Shown: positions 1-11,689, counted from the stretch's first letter. The stretch is 64,000 nt of DNA from Rhizoclosmatium globosum (GCA_002104985.1 MCGO01000046.1:276034-340033); one strand, 5' to 3'. The notes: generated by a model not told the origin, from the sequence alone. Numbers and translations are program-made.

Positions 1-41
1 CAGGAAAATAATAATGCAAGGTATAGTCATAGTGACATGAA

Positions 42-1342
42 TCAAATCAAGGCGGCAACAGCAAGCGCCAAAGCTCCACCCAATCCAATTGAACCAGCTC
101 CAGAACCAACCACGGTTGTTGGTTTCGATGGAGTACTAGTCTTGGCATCAGCTGCGGCGGAAGTAGTCTTGATTGGAGGAATTGGTGAAGGTGCAACAAC
201 ACTGGTTGACGTTGAAGCAGAAGTGTCATTGAGTGGGTTTGGAATATTGTCTGGCAAGCTCAAAATAGGAATAGGAGTCAAAGCCAAGCCGACTTTGGCA
301 CAAGAGTCTGAACGAGCAGAAACGCCGCTTTGGTAATCACTGAACCACTTGGACTTGTCGTTTCCTGGGAGGTCACAGTATGCCAAAAGGGATTCAGTGA
401 CTAGAACATCATGGTTAATATAAAGCCGAGGTCTAAAACGCGATAACACTCACAAAGTCCTGTACAAATACAAGTGTTCGCAGAAGCAGCATCAGCCCCC
501 TTTCCACAATTCCGGAACCTTTGCCCAAACGCGTCAAGAACGTAGTTACACGCGGGAGTAAGAGGAGCAGGCGTTGGAGTATCTTTAATCGGGTTTGGGA
601 TATTATTTGGCAATGGAACAAGAGGAATCGGTTGCACAGACAAGCCGACGTTGACGCATGAGGTCGCACGGGTAGACACACCGCTTTGATAATCATTGAA
701 CCAGCTGGATTTATCGTTTCCTGGAAGATCACAGTAAGCCAAGAGTGACTCTGTGTCTATGACAATGGTTAAAAAGGGGTTGTTAAATTAAAAAGGGAAA
801 GGGAAAGTAGATGGACGTACATAGACCAGTGCAGATACACGTGTCGATAGCTTTAGTGTCTGGACCTTTTCCACAGTTACGGAATCGCTGACCAAAGCCT
901 GTGAGGATGTAGTTACAGGCTGGTGTAAGCGGACCGGTCTGGACTGCCCATGGGTTTGGAATGTCGCTTGGCAAAGCGATTACAGTTGCTGGAACGACTG
1001 GTTTGTTGACAGCGCTGTCGTAATACAGTCAGCTTTTGCTTTTTTGATTGATGCAACGACGATTACTCACAGACAAGCATTCATACGAGCATCGACAGCG
1101 GCCGAATAAGATGTTGTCCAAGTGTTTCTGTCGTTTTCTGGGAAGTTACAGTATGCGTTGACTGACTCTGGGTCTGTTTGGGATGATGAGGATGAGCATA
1201 ACCAATTTAAGGGTGTTTATAAGTTACCGAGTGAGGTACAGTTACAGTCTGTAGTGGCGTTGCTGTTTGGTGCCTTTCCACATGCTGAGAATTCTTGTTG
1301 GAGAGCCGTAAGGGCGTAGTTACAGGCTTGAGAAACTGACAT
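42..1342 (-). CDS. Cys-rich tandem-unit protein, copy A (five exons)
   Basis: Exons on the minus strand are 1228-1342, 1071-1173, 821-1014, 454-756 and 42-400, all with GT-AG borders, giving 357 residues. The protein repeats a unit with a CNY...C-G-K-G...C-x-C...C core followed by TESLLAYCDLPGND...SC...IPNP. Unit boundaries coincide with introns, which all fall at equivalent codon positions. The C-terminus is Ser/Thr/Pro-rich and ends in a hydrophobic Gly/Ala/Leu tail resembling a GPI-attachment or tail-anchor segment. The Met at 1342 sits at the same place as in the paralogue at 27732, and no hydrophobic signal peptide follows it, which is odd for a Cys-rich protein. Copy A has four units and copy B has five. 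I do not recognise the family; a cell-surface role is only inference. Confidence 0.8.
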
Positions 1343-1727
1343 TTTTCGGATAGAAGAGGTTTTTTTGGTTTGTTTGTTGATGGATAAAGACGAGTTGTGC
1401 ACTCTGGTCTTTTTATGGATTTGCTGGACCTGCCGCTTCTGCCGCTAATCAAAAACCCCTATACAAAGTCCAATCATCAAATCGAACCCTGGATCTGAAA
1501 ATCGGCCAGCCACATTAAATCCGGTTCAATGTAGAGATTGATTTCCGTGGCATGGACTGCCGCTACAGATGCTGTGAGGGTAATTACCAGTGAAGATTTC
1601 GTCCATGATACTGTCACTAAGTTCTTGTGGATTGATGAAACGCGGACGAGTCAATCTCTCCAACAGTCTGCACATGTCTCTTTATTTCCTTAATTCCGTT
1701 ATTGAAAATAACACATCACACCTCATG

Positions 1728-3273
1728 TCATATCTGAACAACAGGCATATCAAAATCAAGCACAAGCCCTTGATTCCCTGTACAATCACATTCCTCCAAA
1801 CTAACCAATTTCAAGAACTCGCGTGGAATACGACCTGATAACTGGTTATCGTACAAAAAGAGAGATTGTAGTTTGCGTAAGTTTCCGAGTTCAGGTGGGA
1901 TTGGTCCAGTTAGTCTGTTATCTCGCAAGGAGAACCATGTCAGGTTTGTAAGTTGTCCGAGTTCACGTGGGATTGTTCCTGTTTGAAAATGTGTAAGAAT
2001 ATGTCTGATAGAGTGATTGTTATCTTTCTAGAGCTGCTCTTAGTCACTGTTTCTCGTTGAGAAACTCCATCCCTCGCAGACTTGCCGCACTCACGTTTTC
2101 ATGAAAGATCATTCGCTGCCCTCACATTTTCTTCGTTTGTTCAAATCCTTCGTTTGCTGCACTCGCTCTCCCTTCCTAAGTCTCTCCAACTTCATTTTAT
2201 CCCATTTCTCGATGTCAGTCAGTTTTCTGTCATTCACTTTCATGTGTTCGACATTCCTTTCGCTCATTCCTCACTCGTAATAGTCCTAGTCATGGGTACT
2301 CACCCGTCAACTGATTAAAAGCCAAGCGAAAATCCCTGAGTTCTTTCAGCATTCCAAGTTCTTTGGGGATAGTACCCGTCAACTTGTTGTTGTTGAACGA
2401 CAAGTGCGTGAGTTTCACCAAATCACCAATTTCCGGGGGGATAGAACCAGATAAGTTACAATGATGCAGTTGAATACGTTTGAGGTTACGCAGATGACCG
2501 ATTTCAGGTGGGATGGGGCCTGAGAGAGCGTTACGAGAAAGGTCCAAGTCTTGGAGTGAAACAAGAGCACCGATTTCCTTTGGGATAGTCCCTTGGATGC
2601 CGGACAACTGCAGGGTTACGAGTCGATCGAGCAGGCGAATTGAAGGAGGGATTCTAAAGACGGCGTCTGAGTCCATGCCCCAACTGATGTCCGTTTTCTT
2701 TGACAGACAAGTGTTCGCAAACTTGGACTGCCACTTGTTTGGGGCCAGAAAGAAGATGCGTTCGAGTTCGAGCATTTCTGCTTCTTCGTTCGCATCGGTT
2801 GGCGCCGCGGACCGCCCGAACCTCGCAACGGACAGCGCGGCAAACAGCGGACCCTCGAGCACGCGCTTGAACCGGCGACTCGTGCGCGCCAGGGCAAAGA
2901 CCGAGCGCGGATGCACATGGCCCAGGATCGACGCGAGGACGTCGTCGGGAACATCGCCCAGACAAACTCGGAACACGTGGAACGGGTGCTGCAGCCGCCG
3001 AAGCTGCAGCGACAGAGATCGCGATTCGAACCCGATCTCGGACCGCCGCGACTCGATCAGCGACTTGATTTCGGAGTGCTGCGACTCGAGGAGGGTGACG
3101 ATTGTTTGGAGGACGAGACTGTGGTGGTGGAGGATGCGCTGGTTGGATTCGAGAAGGTGCACGATGTCTTGGTTGCTACTGTTGCTAGGAGTAGTACTTG
3201 TTGTAGTGGTAGGTGGTGGCAGAGAGGGTGGTGGTGGTGTCATTGTGTTCAATTGATGATTGTTACTCATCAC
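1728..3273 (-). CDS. F-box-like / leucine-rich repeat protein 1
   Basis: Exons 2304-3273 and 1728-1978 encode 406 residues. The intron is 325 bp, long for this window, and it splits an LRR so that LTG joins TIPRELG in frame. The N-terminus is Pro/Thr-rich, then comes a helical stretch. An F-box-like segment around residues 105-150 reads DVPDDVLASILGHVHPRS, and at least six plant-type LRRs (LxxLxLxxNxLxGxIPxxLG) follow. LRRs bind protein partners, and F-box heads usually recruit Skp1 in SCF ubiquitin ligases, so a substrate-adaptor role is inferred. It is divergent from the DDB1-like gene that starts 155 bp away. Three further genes in the window share this architecture. Confidence 0.82.
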
Positions 3274-3428
3274 AGATTGAGAAGGACATCACGCAATCGC
3301 TCATCGAATGCACGTGCCCAATCCTCTGAACTCCGTCCGCCTCCTTCTTTCTTACAGGTTCAAATCAGAGTATTATTCATTATGCAGTTGTTCTACATGT
3401 TAAATCCACTTAATTTATTTGTCTTGAA

Positions 3429-6400
3429 ATGGCTGTGCTGACATCCACATTCCGAGAGTCCTCGGCCTGGACAAGAAGCCTCACTCTTCACACTTCAAAA
3501 GGACCACGAGGCATTCTTGTATCATCAGTGAGTGTTCTCAATATCTTTCCGTAAGGCACTGAAAGCTTGAACTACCCATCCAACCATCCAATCAATCCAA
3601 AAGAACAAACTGGGCATTCTTTCGCAAGATGGTTCCATAAAGATTCATCCATTATTTGGGACAATCTTGGACGCAGCCATCCTCGATTCCTCAAAAGAAC
3701 CTCTCCTAGTAGTTACTTGCACTCAGGGCTTTCTCTCCTTCCTCCGCCTCAGCTTGGATTCAGACTCCTTCTCTTCTCTGCAGGACACAGATGCCCATCC
3801 AAACAGATTTGAGTTGGTCCACCAGTTCCAAATAGCCCCTCCTGGCTTAAACTATACTTCTACCGGCCAAAAGATAGCAGTTGATCCTCTGTCTCGTGCG
3901 ATGGCTGTATTTGCCCATCAAACTACTTTTGCGTTCTTTGTTTTGGATCCTACACTGCCGTCGTCGTCTACGTCTTCTTCTGCTTCTTCTTCTTCTTCTT
4001 CTTCCTCGGCAAAGGTTCCGTTCAGCCGGGAATATTGTATTACTGTGCGAGAAGAAGGATGGAGTTTTTGGGATGCCGTCTTTTTGTATCCGGATTCTGA
4101 GGCTGGGGCAGGGAGGTTGGATGTTGTTACCCTTGCTGTGGTCGTGTGCAAGTACGTGTATTTTATGAGATAAGAAGATTCATCTTGTGAGGCTGTGATG
4201 GGAATGAGTGAAGCTGTGATGATAAAGTGAAGGATGGGTGAAGGATGGCTCGCGAAGCTCGAGGCATTAACATGTCCAGCTGAAAGTGCGATTTCTGCAT
4301 CGTGAACTAACCCTCAAAAAACAGAAACGGAATCTTCTCCATCATAATCTACGAATACAAAAAACCAACTCCACAACCCCCACTATTCAAAACCACACCA
4401 CCAAACCACCTAACAAAATACGGCCCCTTCCCCCTCCCCTCCTCCCTCCTCCCAACAACAATCCACGCCCTCCCTACACACCCCCTCTCCTTCCTCCTCT
4501 TCACAGACACACTCGACATGCTCCACATAACCCACACCCCAACAACCCCCTCCACCCCGCAAACAACCCTAACACACACATCCCAAACCTCCCTCATCGA
4601 CCAAATCCCCCTCCCCCCCACATCCACATCCACATACCCACTCATAACATCCCTCGCCCAAACCCCATCCGAAAACACATTCATCCTCGCAACAGACTCA
4701 GGCCACATCCTAACCCTCACACTCACCAACCCCGTACACCCGCCACACGTCACATACATCACACGCAGAAACCATACCTCCCATTTAACACACCTCGCAA
4801 ACGACGTGTACATCCTCGTAGGCGACATGTGTCCCGGCGAACTCCTCTCCATATCGCTTTCAACGTATACCGTAACGCGTGTCTGCAGGATCGAGAACGC
4901 GGCTCCCGTGCTTGATGTTGTTGTTTCGCGGGGGGTTGGGTATGTGACGAGTGGGGATGGTGCGTTTGGGCGGGTTTTGGCGGTTGGGCGCGGGGTTTGT
5001 GGGGAGGGGGTTGGGGAGGCGGAGGCGGGTGGGGAGGGTGGTGTTGTTGTTGGGGTTTGGGGGTGTGGAGAGGGGTTGGTTGGGGTTTCGTATTTGGGTG
5101 GGACGAGGGGGTGGTTGGTTAAGGAGGTGGGGGGTGTTGAGGAGGTTGAGTTTTTGGGAGGGGGTTTTGGGTGTGCTGTTTATATGGGGGCAGTTGGGGT
5201 TGATGGGGTTGTTGCGGTTTATGCTGGGGTTGTGGTTTTGTTTGGACGTGGTGGAGGGGAGGAACAGGGACGGTGGGTTCCAGATGATGGGGAGAGTATA
5301 ACTTGTGCAGCTGGGGATGAGGATGGGGTTTTAGTAGTTAGTCTCGGTGCAAGAAAGGAGGTTGTTGTTTTGAGAGTTGGCGTGGATGTTGTTGTGGAAG
5401 TGTCGAGAACGAGTGTTGGTTTTGAGCCGAGTACTTTGGGTTTTGATGTTGTGAAGGGGCGGAAAGTTGTGTTTGTTGGAACATACGAGCCTGCGGTTTT
5501 GGTGTTGGAGGTGGATGATGTTGGATTGAGTTTCGGTGGTGTTTTGGAGTTGGGAGCTGATAATGGTGGATGGAGAATTCCCAATTCGAATTGCGTGATA
5601 CGTTCTGGAGGCGAGGAGGTTCTTGCAATCGGTGGGTTCAGTTTGTCTTGTAATATGTGTCTTATTTTCTGCAGGTCTTCGCGATGGTACCGCTTTGTTT
5701 TATGTTTTGGCATACAATGTCATCACCTCAAGTTTTGGATTTCAGTTGCTGGATACCATAAAAGTGGGCCTCGAGCCCATTCGATTCATACCAACCAGAA
5801 CACTGTCAGATTCACATGTTCTTGTACTTTCAGACAAAGTGTGGCGTGCTTCGTTGGTTGAGAATGGATCAACATCAACCATAGTGCTCAACTCCGTTTG
5901 CATCGACAATGTACGTATCTTTTGGTCGTTTTTCAAGCAGATATTGATCTAACCCTGCTTCACTGCACAGGTCACAAACGTAGCATTACTCACATCGTCA
6001 ACAAATCCACCAACATACATCTTCTCAACCCCAACAACTCTCTCCTTTATCTCTCTCGACATAACCTCCTCCGTAACCCCAACAATCCGCCATTCCCACA
6101 CTCTCTCAAAACCACCACGCCGAATCATCCATGACCACGCAACAAACACACTCATCGTAGCCTGCAACAAACGCGAATCTGGATCCACTGAAATGACTGG
6201 CGAAATCAAACTTGTTGATCCAGAGACTGGCGTTCAATACCTCCGTGAAGTGCTTCCAAAAGGCGAGTCGTGCTACAGTATGACTGTGTGGAACATCAAA
6301 GACCAGAAACGGTATATCTGTATTGGGACGGCTGGATACCGTGAGGCGCCGGGGGTCAAGTCACAGGGTCGCGTTTTGGTGTATAGTTTAAAGGAAGTGG

Positions 6401-7599
6401 AAAACAAAAGTCCAGTGAGTGCTCTCAAAATTAAGATATGAGAATTTAATGCCTAAATATAGTATAAGCCGCCGTACAAGATCAAGAAGCTGGGTGAATA
6501 CAAGTTGCCTGAACTTGTGTTTGCTGTGTGCTCGTTCATGAAGAGGTAAGCTGTCGTGCTTTTTATTTATGAAGCGATATAAATGTTGCATCCTAGTTAT
6601 CTACTCGTTGCATCTGGAAACTGTCTATATCAGCTCAAGATTGAAGCAGAGAGTCGAGCGTGAGTATTTGCAGGCAATCGCTAGATATGTAAATAACGTT
6701 TCCGACAGATTACATTGTGGTGCGAAAGTCGAACTCCGATACCCAATTCGATCACTCAGCGTCTCTGGCTCAAACATCTTTGTCGGAGGCGCAAACGACT
6801 CTGTATCGTTGTACTCGTTTGAACCGCGTACAAAACAGTTTACATTCTGTCGAAGGTAAACCACATCATCTCCTCTACATGAAGTCCTTAACCCAAACAC
6901 AGTGACGATCTGACTCGAACTCCTTCCGACTGCCTCTCCCTCTCAACCTCCAAAGTCCTCGTCGCTGACAAATCTGGAGAACTATACTGTCTCACCAACC
7001 CGACTCCAAACACCGACCGCTCTCAACCACACATCCACTTCAAAACCTCTTTCTGCGTCAACCTCGGCGAAACCATCACGCGGTTACACGCCGGACAAAT
7101 GGACACAGGCTTTGAAGTCGACGATTTAGGAATCTGTTCCATACAAGAAGACGAAGATATGGAGGAACCTGATACAATTGATGACGGTGTGAAACGCGCC
7201 AAAGAGTTGAAGACTGTTTACGCGGTATCGATACTTGGAAGTGTGTTTTCAGTGAGAGGGTTGAAAGAGGAGTCGGTTGAACGGTGGAAGGCGTTGCAAG
7301 ATGTGTTGAGCTCGTTTCCAGCCACACGGCCGCTTTTAGGTATTTTTCGAGTTCTTTTTTAATGTTCCGATTGCTGATTGTGTGGAATAGGAAACGATTA
7401 TATGCGGTATCGGTCGACGGCAAGTCATGGGATGCAGAACGTTGTTGATGGGGATTTGATTCGGATGTATGAGTTGCTGTCGGAAGCTGAGAAGCAGAGG
7501 GTTGTTGATGAGTGGAGGTTTTCTGTTGGGTTAGATGATGAGGTGGAAGCGAAACGTTGGGTTGAAACTGTTGTGAGGGGGTTGAGGACAATTGGATAG
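3429..7599 (+). CDS. DDB1/CPSF-A family beta-propeller protein
   Basis: Ten exons (3429-3527, 3604-4151, 4325-5631, 5675-5910, 5971-6414, 6463-6545, 6597-6659, 6709-6855, 6903-7339, 7391-7599) join in frame to 1190 residues, close to DDB1 (about 1140) and Rse1 (about 1200). Recognisable parts are an N-terminal propeller start (GILVSS..NKLGILSQDGSIKI), a middle YLREVLPKGESCYSMTVW, a stretch LLVASGNCLYQLKIEAESR, and a C-terminal CPSF_A ending with VVDGDLIRMYELLSEAEKQ, which resembles the DDB1/CPSF-A terminus. The family scaffolds nucleic-acid or ubiquitin-ligase complexes (DDB1 in CRL4, Rse1 in the spliceosome, CPSF160 in 3'-end processing); I cannot choose the subfamily. A poly-Ser run lies at about 3960-4010. 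Exon 3 switches abruptly from C/A-rich to G/T-rich near 4870. Confidence 0.85.
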
Positions 7600-7894
7600 T
7601 TGTAACATTAAAGTATGTACGATAATCGTAGTATGCATTCAATTGCAACCAACCGGGCCTTATAAACGGAAACTCAGCTTAACATCAATTTTGTTTGAAG
7701 CTGAAATATATGGTCGTCTCAATATATTTGTCTGACAATACCACATTTGTTCTTTCTAATACATAAGTATTCAGCTAATGAAAGAATATTTGTTTCTACA
7801 AGCCATATATTTCATACAATGGAACGAAAAGAAATAGAAACTGTCTAAAACATAGCAAATATTCACTCCGCGTTACATTCAATCATCACACCAT

Positions 7895-9286
7895 TTAGTG
7901 AGCCTTGATGGAAGAACCGTGCTCAACGCTCTCCTCAGTAGTGTCCTTAACGAAGACCTTACAGAAGATGGCAAAGAAGAAGAGGGAAACAACACATGGA
8001 ATAACCATGACCCAGAACTGAGTAGTAGCAGAGAGCTTGTTACCCTTGTCAGTAGTGAAGACGAAACCGTTCAAGGCCCAAGAGATACCACCGGCACCAG
8101 ACTGGGTACCCTTGTAGAAACCAGCGTAACGGGAGAGGGTCTCAGAGTCGTTGGAGATGGCACCGATGAGGTAGTTAGTGTAGACCTGGAAGAAAGCATC
8201 GTAGAGACCGTAACAGATGTAGAGGACGAAAGGACCAAAGAATTGACCAAAGTTGTCACCAGCGTCAATGTGCTGACCCTTCTTGAACCAACCGTTGGAG
8301 TCGGACGCGTATTGGAAGGCAGCACCTCCACCGAAGAAAGCAAGAGTGGTACCAGCCATAATGTAGCATCCAGTCCAGGCACGGGTGGTACGGGAGTACT
8401 TGGTGTTGTCCAAGAACATGTTACCGAGAACCCAGGCACCACCAGCTTGAGCCAACCAGTAGAAAATAGCCTTAAGACCGTTGGAACGTCCAGAGAAGTT
8501 GTCACCGAATGGACCGAACTGGTAAGTGTAGAACCAATTGGAAGACATGCATGGAATCAAGATGGTCAACATGGCTGGGTTGGTGAAGAGCTTGAGGACC
8601 TCAACGAACTCACGGAGAACGTTGGTTGGTGGGGTCTCGACTTGGGTCTGGTCCTCACGGATAATAGTACCTGGTGGCTGGATAAGGAAAGCAACGATGG
8701 AACCACCGGCCATGAGAATAATAAAGATCAAGTACATGGCGTCGTTCATGGCAACTCCAGAGGAACCGGCACCCCAGGAAAGAGCAGTGGAGATGGTGTT
8801 ACCGAGCACGGCTCCCAAGTTGAAGATAACCCAGAAGGTGGCGAAGAAAGTACCCTTCTGAGACTCAGTTGGGTAGGTCAAGCAAATCTGACCCTGAGCA
8901 GCCCAAAGCATACCAGCACAGAGACCAATGTAGGCACCGGAGAAAATAGAGAAGGTGTTGGCGGAGTCTGGGATTGGAGCGGCATCGTTACCACCCTGAG
9001 CCTTGAAGATGTTGTACTGAGCAGCAGCGTAGATAGCGTATCCGGTACCACCGATGGCGGCGAGAATGCGTGGTCCGAGGATGTTGTTAAGACCACCAGC
9101 GAGGAGACCCATGATGGCGAAACAGAGGTAAAGGGCAGCGTTCTGCTTGTCCTTAACTTCCTGAGCGGATGGACCGGCAGTTGGGAGAGAGTTCAAGGCG
9201 TTGAACATTCCTGGGCAGAGGAAACAGACGAAGGAGATGACATAGACTTGAGTACGAGCCTGGTTGAGAGTGTCGAAGAAACCCAT
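7895..9286 (-). CDS. UNC93-like (DUF895) major facilitator transporter A
   Basis: A single coding exon of 463 residues with about a dozen hydrophobic segments. Diagnostic UNC93/DUF895 stretches are CPGMFNALNSLPTAG near residue 25, a following ALYLCFAIMGLLAGGLNNILGP helix, and LCAGMLWAAQGQICLTYPTE with FNLGAVLGN. Fungal members are integral membrane proteins of poorly defined substrate. The ATG directly follows an acceptor AG; an intron at 9287-9348 with donor GTGAGT lies in the 5' leader, so an upstream in-frame Met (a non-ATG triplet) is not needed. A TATA-like TTTAAAAGG sits about 50 bp before the donor. Codons are strongly biased to C-ending forms, which suggests high expression and also creates a long antisense open frame. 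Copy B lies just upstream. Confidence 0.9.
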   Translation of the reverse strand: MGFFDTLNQARTQVYVISFVCFLCPGMFNALNSLPTAGPSAQEVKDKQNAALYLCFAIMGLLAGGLNNILGPRILAAIGGTGYAIYAAAQYNIFKAQGGNDAAPIPDSANTFSIFSGAYIGLCAGMLWAAQGQICLTYPTESQKGTFFATFWVIFNLGAVLGNTISTALSWGAGSSGVAMNDAMYLIFIILMAGGSIVAFLIQPPGTIIREDQTQVETPPTNVLREFVEVLKLFTNPAMLTILIPCMSSNWFYTYQFGPFGDNFSGRSNGLKAIFYWLAQAGGAWVLGNMFLDNTKYSRTTRAWTGCYIMAGTTLAFFGGGAAFQYASDSNGWFKKGQHIDAGDNFGQFFGPFVLYICYGLYDAFFQVYTNYLIGAISNDSETLSRYAGFYKGTQSGAGGISWALNGFVFTTDKGNKLSATTQFWVMVIPCVVSLFFFAIFCKVFVKDTTEESVEHGSSIKAH

Positions 9287-9348
9287 CTGCAAAAGCGAAT
9301 GTGTTAGTGATCTATTGATCTGAAGCGGTTTGAGTCAAAGTGCACTCA
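9287..9348 (-). other. 5'-UTR intron of transporter A
   Basis: Minus-strand GTGAGT at 9348-9343 and CAG at 9289-9287 bound a 62-bp intron that ends exactly at the start codon. The leader exon before it contains no ATG. The paralogue has the same AG|ATG layout, so the structure is ancestral to the duplication. Confidence 0.7.
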
Positions 9349-10073
9349 CTTTGTATTGGCAATAGAACTGATGAGGGGTGACGGGAGTGACAACTTTCTC
9401 CTTTTAAAGCTTCGGGTGGCTCTCTGGCTTTGAACTAGCTCCAAATTTTTCGATTTGGAGGAATAGGAAAGCTACCTTCCGTCAGCTCAACTCTGCATCA
9501 ATGACACGAAAATTTTACCGATTTGGAGGTTGAAAGCCAGTAAGCCACCCAATACAGATCGATAATGGAGATGGAAACCGAATTCTGTTGATTACAGCGA
9601 CTTCACCTGCTGAACCATAGCAAACTTACCAGTATTGAGTCGACACAGACGAAGGTCTTACCTTGTAGTAGTGTGAGCTCATACGCCTCAATTTTTTCGT
9701 GTGATTGCTCCAAATTGGCAGAGTACAACTTCCAGTGCCACCAAGATTTAACCATGTCAACAAATACATATGCTGCGGAGAAGAACCTATTTTTGCAAGT
9801 GTTGTGTGAAATGCTTACCAGATTCGTTTGCAGTTTAACCCCGCATTCAAATTTTTGTCATAATCGAGCCAGAGTATTTCAAAATGAATTATCGAAGACT
9901 TTTCAGCGACGTCAAAGGAACGGAGATAAAGTATCAATTAATTCTAACATCATATATTCAGGAAAGAACTAAGAAATAAGAACTTTTAAAAACAGATCAT
10001 AGCAAAATAATGAATTTCACATACAATTCCACTCAAAAATTCAGTTCCCCCTTATCTACAAACGCAACAGCGC
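9349..10073. promoter_or_regulatory. Intergenic promoter region of transporter A
   Basis: No gene was found here; short open frames look random. An inverted repeat CTCCAAAT-6-ATTTGGAG lies at 9439-9460, and a further GATTTGGAG occurs near 9520, all upstream of the transporter A leader exon. They could be a bound operator-like site. The rest is AT-rich and also holds the 3' end region of transporter B. Confidence 0.4.
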
Positions 10074-11465
10074 TTAGTGGGCCTTGATGGAGGATCCCTG
10101 CTCAGCGTGCTCCTCAGTAGTGTCCTTAACGAAGACCTTACAGAAGATAGCGAAGAAGAAGACGGAGATAACACATGGAACAACCATGACCCAGAACTGA
10201 GTGGTTGGGGTAAGAGCGTTACCCTTGGAGGCGGTGAAGACGAAACCGTTCAAAGCCCAAGAGATACCACCAGCACCAGACTGGGTACCCTTGTAGAAAC
10301 CAGCGTAACGAGAGAGGGTCTCAGAGTCGTTGGAGATGGCACCGATGAGGTAGTTGGTGTAGACCTGGAAGAAAGCATCGTAGAGACCGTAACAGACGTA
10401 CAAGAGGAATGGACCGAAGAAGGAACCAAAGTTGTCTCCAGCATCGAAGTGGTTACCCTTGTCAGTCCATCCGTTGCTGACGGAGGCGTATTGGAAAGCA
10501 GCACCTCCTCCGAAGAAAGCAAGAGTGGTACCAGCCATAATGTAACATCCAGTCCAGGCACGGGTGGTACGGGAGTACTTGGTGTTGTCCAAGAACATGT
10601 TACCGAGAACCCAGGCACCAGCAGCCTGAGACAACCAGTAGAAGATAGCCTTAAGACCGTTGGAACGTCCAGAGAAGTTGTCACCGAATGGACCGAATTG
10701 GTAAGTGTAGAACCAGTTGGAAGACATGCATGGAATCAAGATGGTCAACATGGCTGGGTTGGTGAAGAGCTTGAGGACCTCAACGAACTCACGGAGAACG
10801 TTGGTTGGTGGGGTCTCGACCTGGGTCTGGTCCTCACGGATAATGGTACCTGGTGGCTGGATGAGGAAAGCAACGATGGAACCACCGGCCATGAGAATAA
10901 TGAAGATCAAGTACATGGCGTCGTTCATGGCAACTCCAGAGGAACCGGCACCCCAGGAAAGAGCAGTGGAGATGGTGTTACCGAGCACGGCTCCCAAGTT
11001 GAAGATAACCCAGAAGGTGGCGAAGAAAGTACCCTTCTGGGACTCAGTTGGGTAGGTCAAGCAAATCTGACCCTGGGCAGCCCAGAGCATACCGGCACAG
11101 AGACCAATGTAGGCACCAGAGAAGATAGAGAAGGTGTTGGCAGAGTCTGGGATTGGAGCAGAGTCATCACCACCCTGAACCTTGAAAATGTTGTACTGAG
11201 CAGCAGCGTAGATAGCGTAACCGGTACCTCCGATGGCGGCGAGAATGCGTGGTCCGAGGATGTTGTTAAGACCACCAGCGAGGAGACCCATGATGGCGAA
11301 ACAGAGGTAAAGGGCAGCGTTCTGCTTGTCCTTAACTTCCTGGGCGGATGGACCGGCAGTTGGAAGGGAGTTCAAGGCGTTGAACATTCCTGGGCAGAGG
11401 AAACAGACGAAGGAGATGACGTAGACCTGAGTACGGGCCTGGTTGAGAGTGTCGAAGAAACCCAT
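10074..11465 (-). CDS. UNC93-like (DUF895) major facilitator transporter B
   Basis: This 463-residue paralogue of transporter A lies in tandem on the same strand and has exactly the same length. Differences are scattered: KVQGGDDS for KAQGGNDA, a loop reading SVSNGWTDKGNHFDAGDN, and the last 20 residues. In the region 10740-11055 the DNA differs from copy A at only a handful of positions, so the two are recent duplicates or are kept alike by conversion. An intron at 11466-11689 (donor GTGAGT, acceptor TAG) ends directly before the ATG. The leader exon and promoter differ from copy A, so the pair may be regulated differently (inference). The substrate is unknown. Confidence 0.9.
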   Translation of the reverse strand: MGFFDTLNQARTQVYVISFVCFLCPGMFNALNSLPTAGPSAQEVKDKQNAALYLCFAIMGLLAGGLNNILGPRILAAIGGTGYAIYAAAQYNIFKVQGGDDSAPIPDSANTFSIFSGAYIGLCAGMLWAAQGQICLTYPTESQKGTFFATFWVIFNLGAVLGNTISTALSWGAGSSGVAMNDAMYLIFIILMAGGSIVAFLIQPPGTIIREDQTQVETPPTNVLREFVEVLKLFTNPAMLTILIPCMSSNWFYTYQFGPFGDNFSGRSNGLKAIFYWLSQAAGAWVLGNMFLDNTKYSRTTRAWTGCYIMAGTTLAFFGGGAAFQYASVSNGWTDKGNHFDAGDNFGSFFGPFLLYVCYGLYDAFFQVYTNYLIGAISNDSETLSRYAGFYKGTQSGAGGISWALNGFVFTASKGNALTPTTQFWVMVVPCVISVFFFAIFCKVFVKDTTEEHAEQGSSIKAH

Positions 11466-11689
11466 CTATTGGAGGCAGGGAGAAGCAGGTTAGTTATCGG
11501 ACACTTTCAGAGAAGGTAGAGGTATGGTATCGACGGAGGTGTCATAGAAGCGAAGGTAATGTGTGATATTGGATAGCGAAGCATGTCAGTAGCTGTCACT
11601 ACTCGGAAAGCCGTTTGATCACTCCAACCACAAGCTTCCACAATCCATCCCACCGAAAGGAGTGACAGGAGAGAGGCAAGCAAACTCAC
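11466..11689 (-). other. 5'-UTR intron of transporter B
   Basis: GTGAGT at 11689-11684 and TAG at 11468-11466 delimit a 224-bp leader intron ending at the start codon, as in copy A but more than three times longer. No ATG is seen in the short leader exon upstream of it. Confidence 0.6.

Noticed and set aside
2513..3256. Plus-strand open frame of 247 codons over F-box/LRR protein 1
   Set aside because: No domain and Arg/Ser-rich composition. The minus strand encodes clear LRRs.
4286..4915. Pro/His-rich open frame in the C-rich half of the DDB1-like gene
   Set aside because: Composition artefact of a C/A-rich stretch. The adjacent frame continues the beta-propeller protein across introns on both sides.
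7898..9307. Open frame of about 469 codons antisense to transporter A
   Set aside because: The product is an acidic, Thr/Ser/Gly-rich string without any domain. The same kind of frame occurs antisense to transporter B (10077-11519). It results from strong codon bias on the real strand.
9673..9972. 99-codon open frame between the two transporters
   Set aside because: No recognisable motif, AT-rich, no paralogue and no splice partner. Treated as chance.
10077..11519. Open frame of about 480 codons antisense to transporter B
   Set aside because: Low-complexity antisense shadow, as for copy A. Conservation follows the protein on the minus strand.
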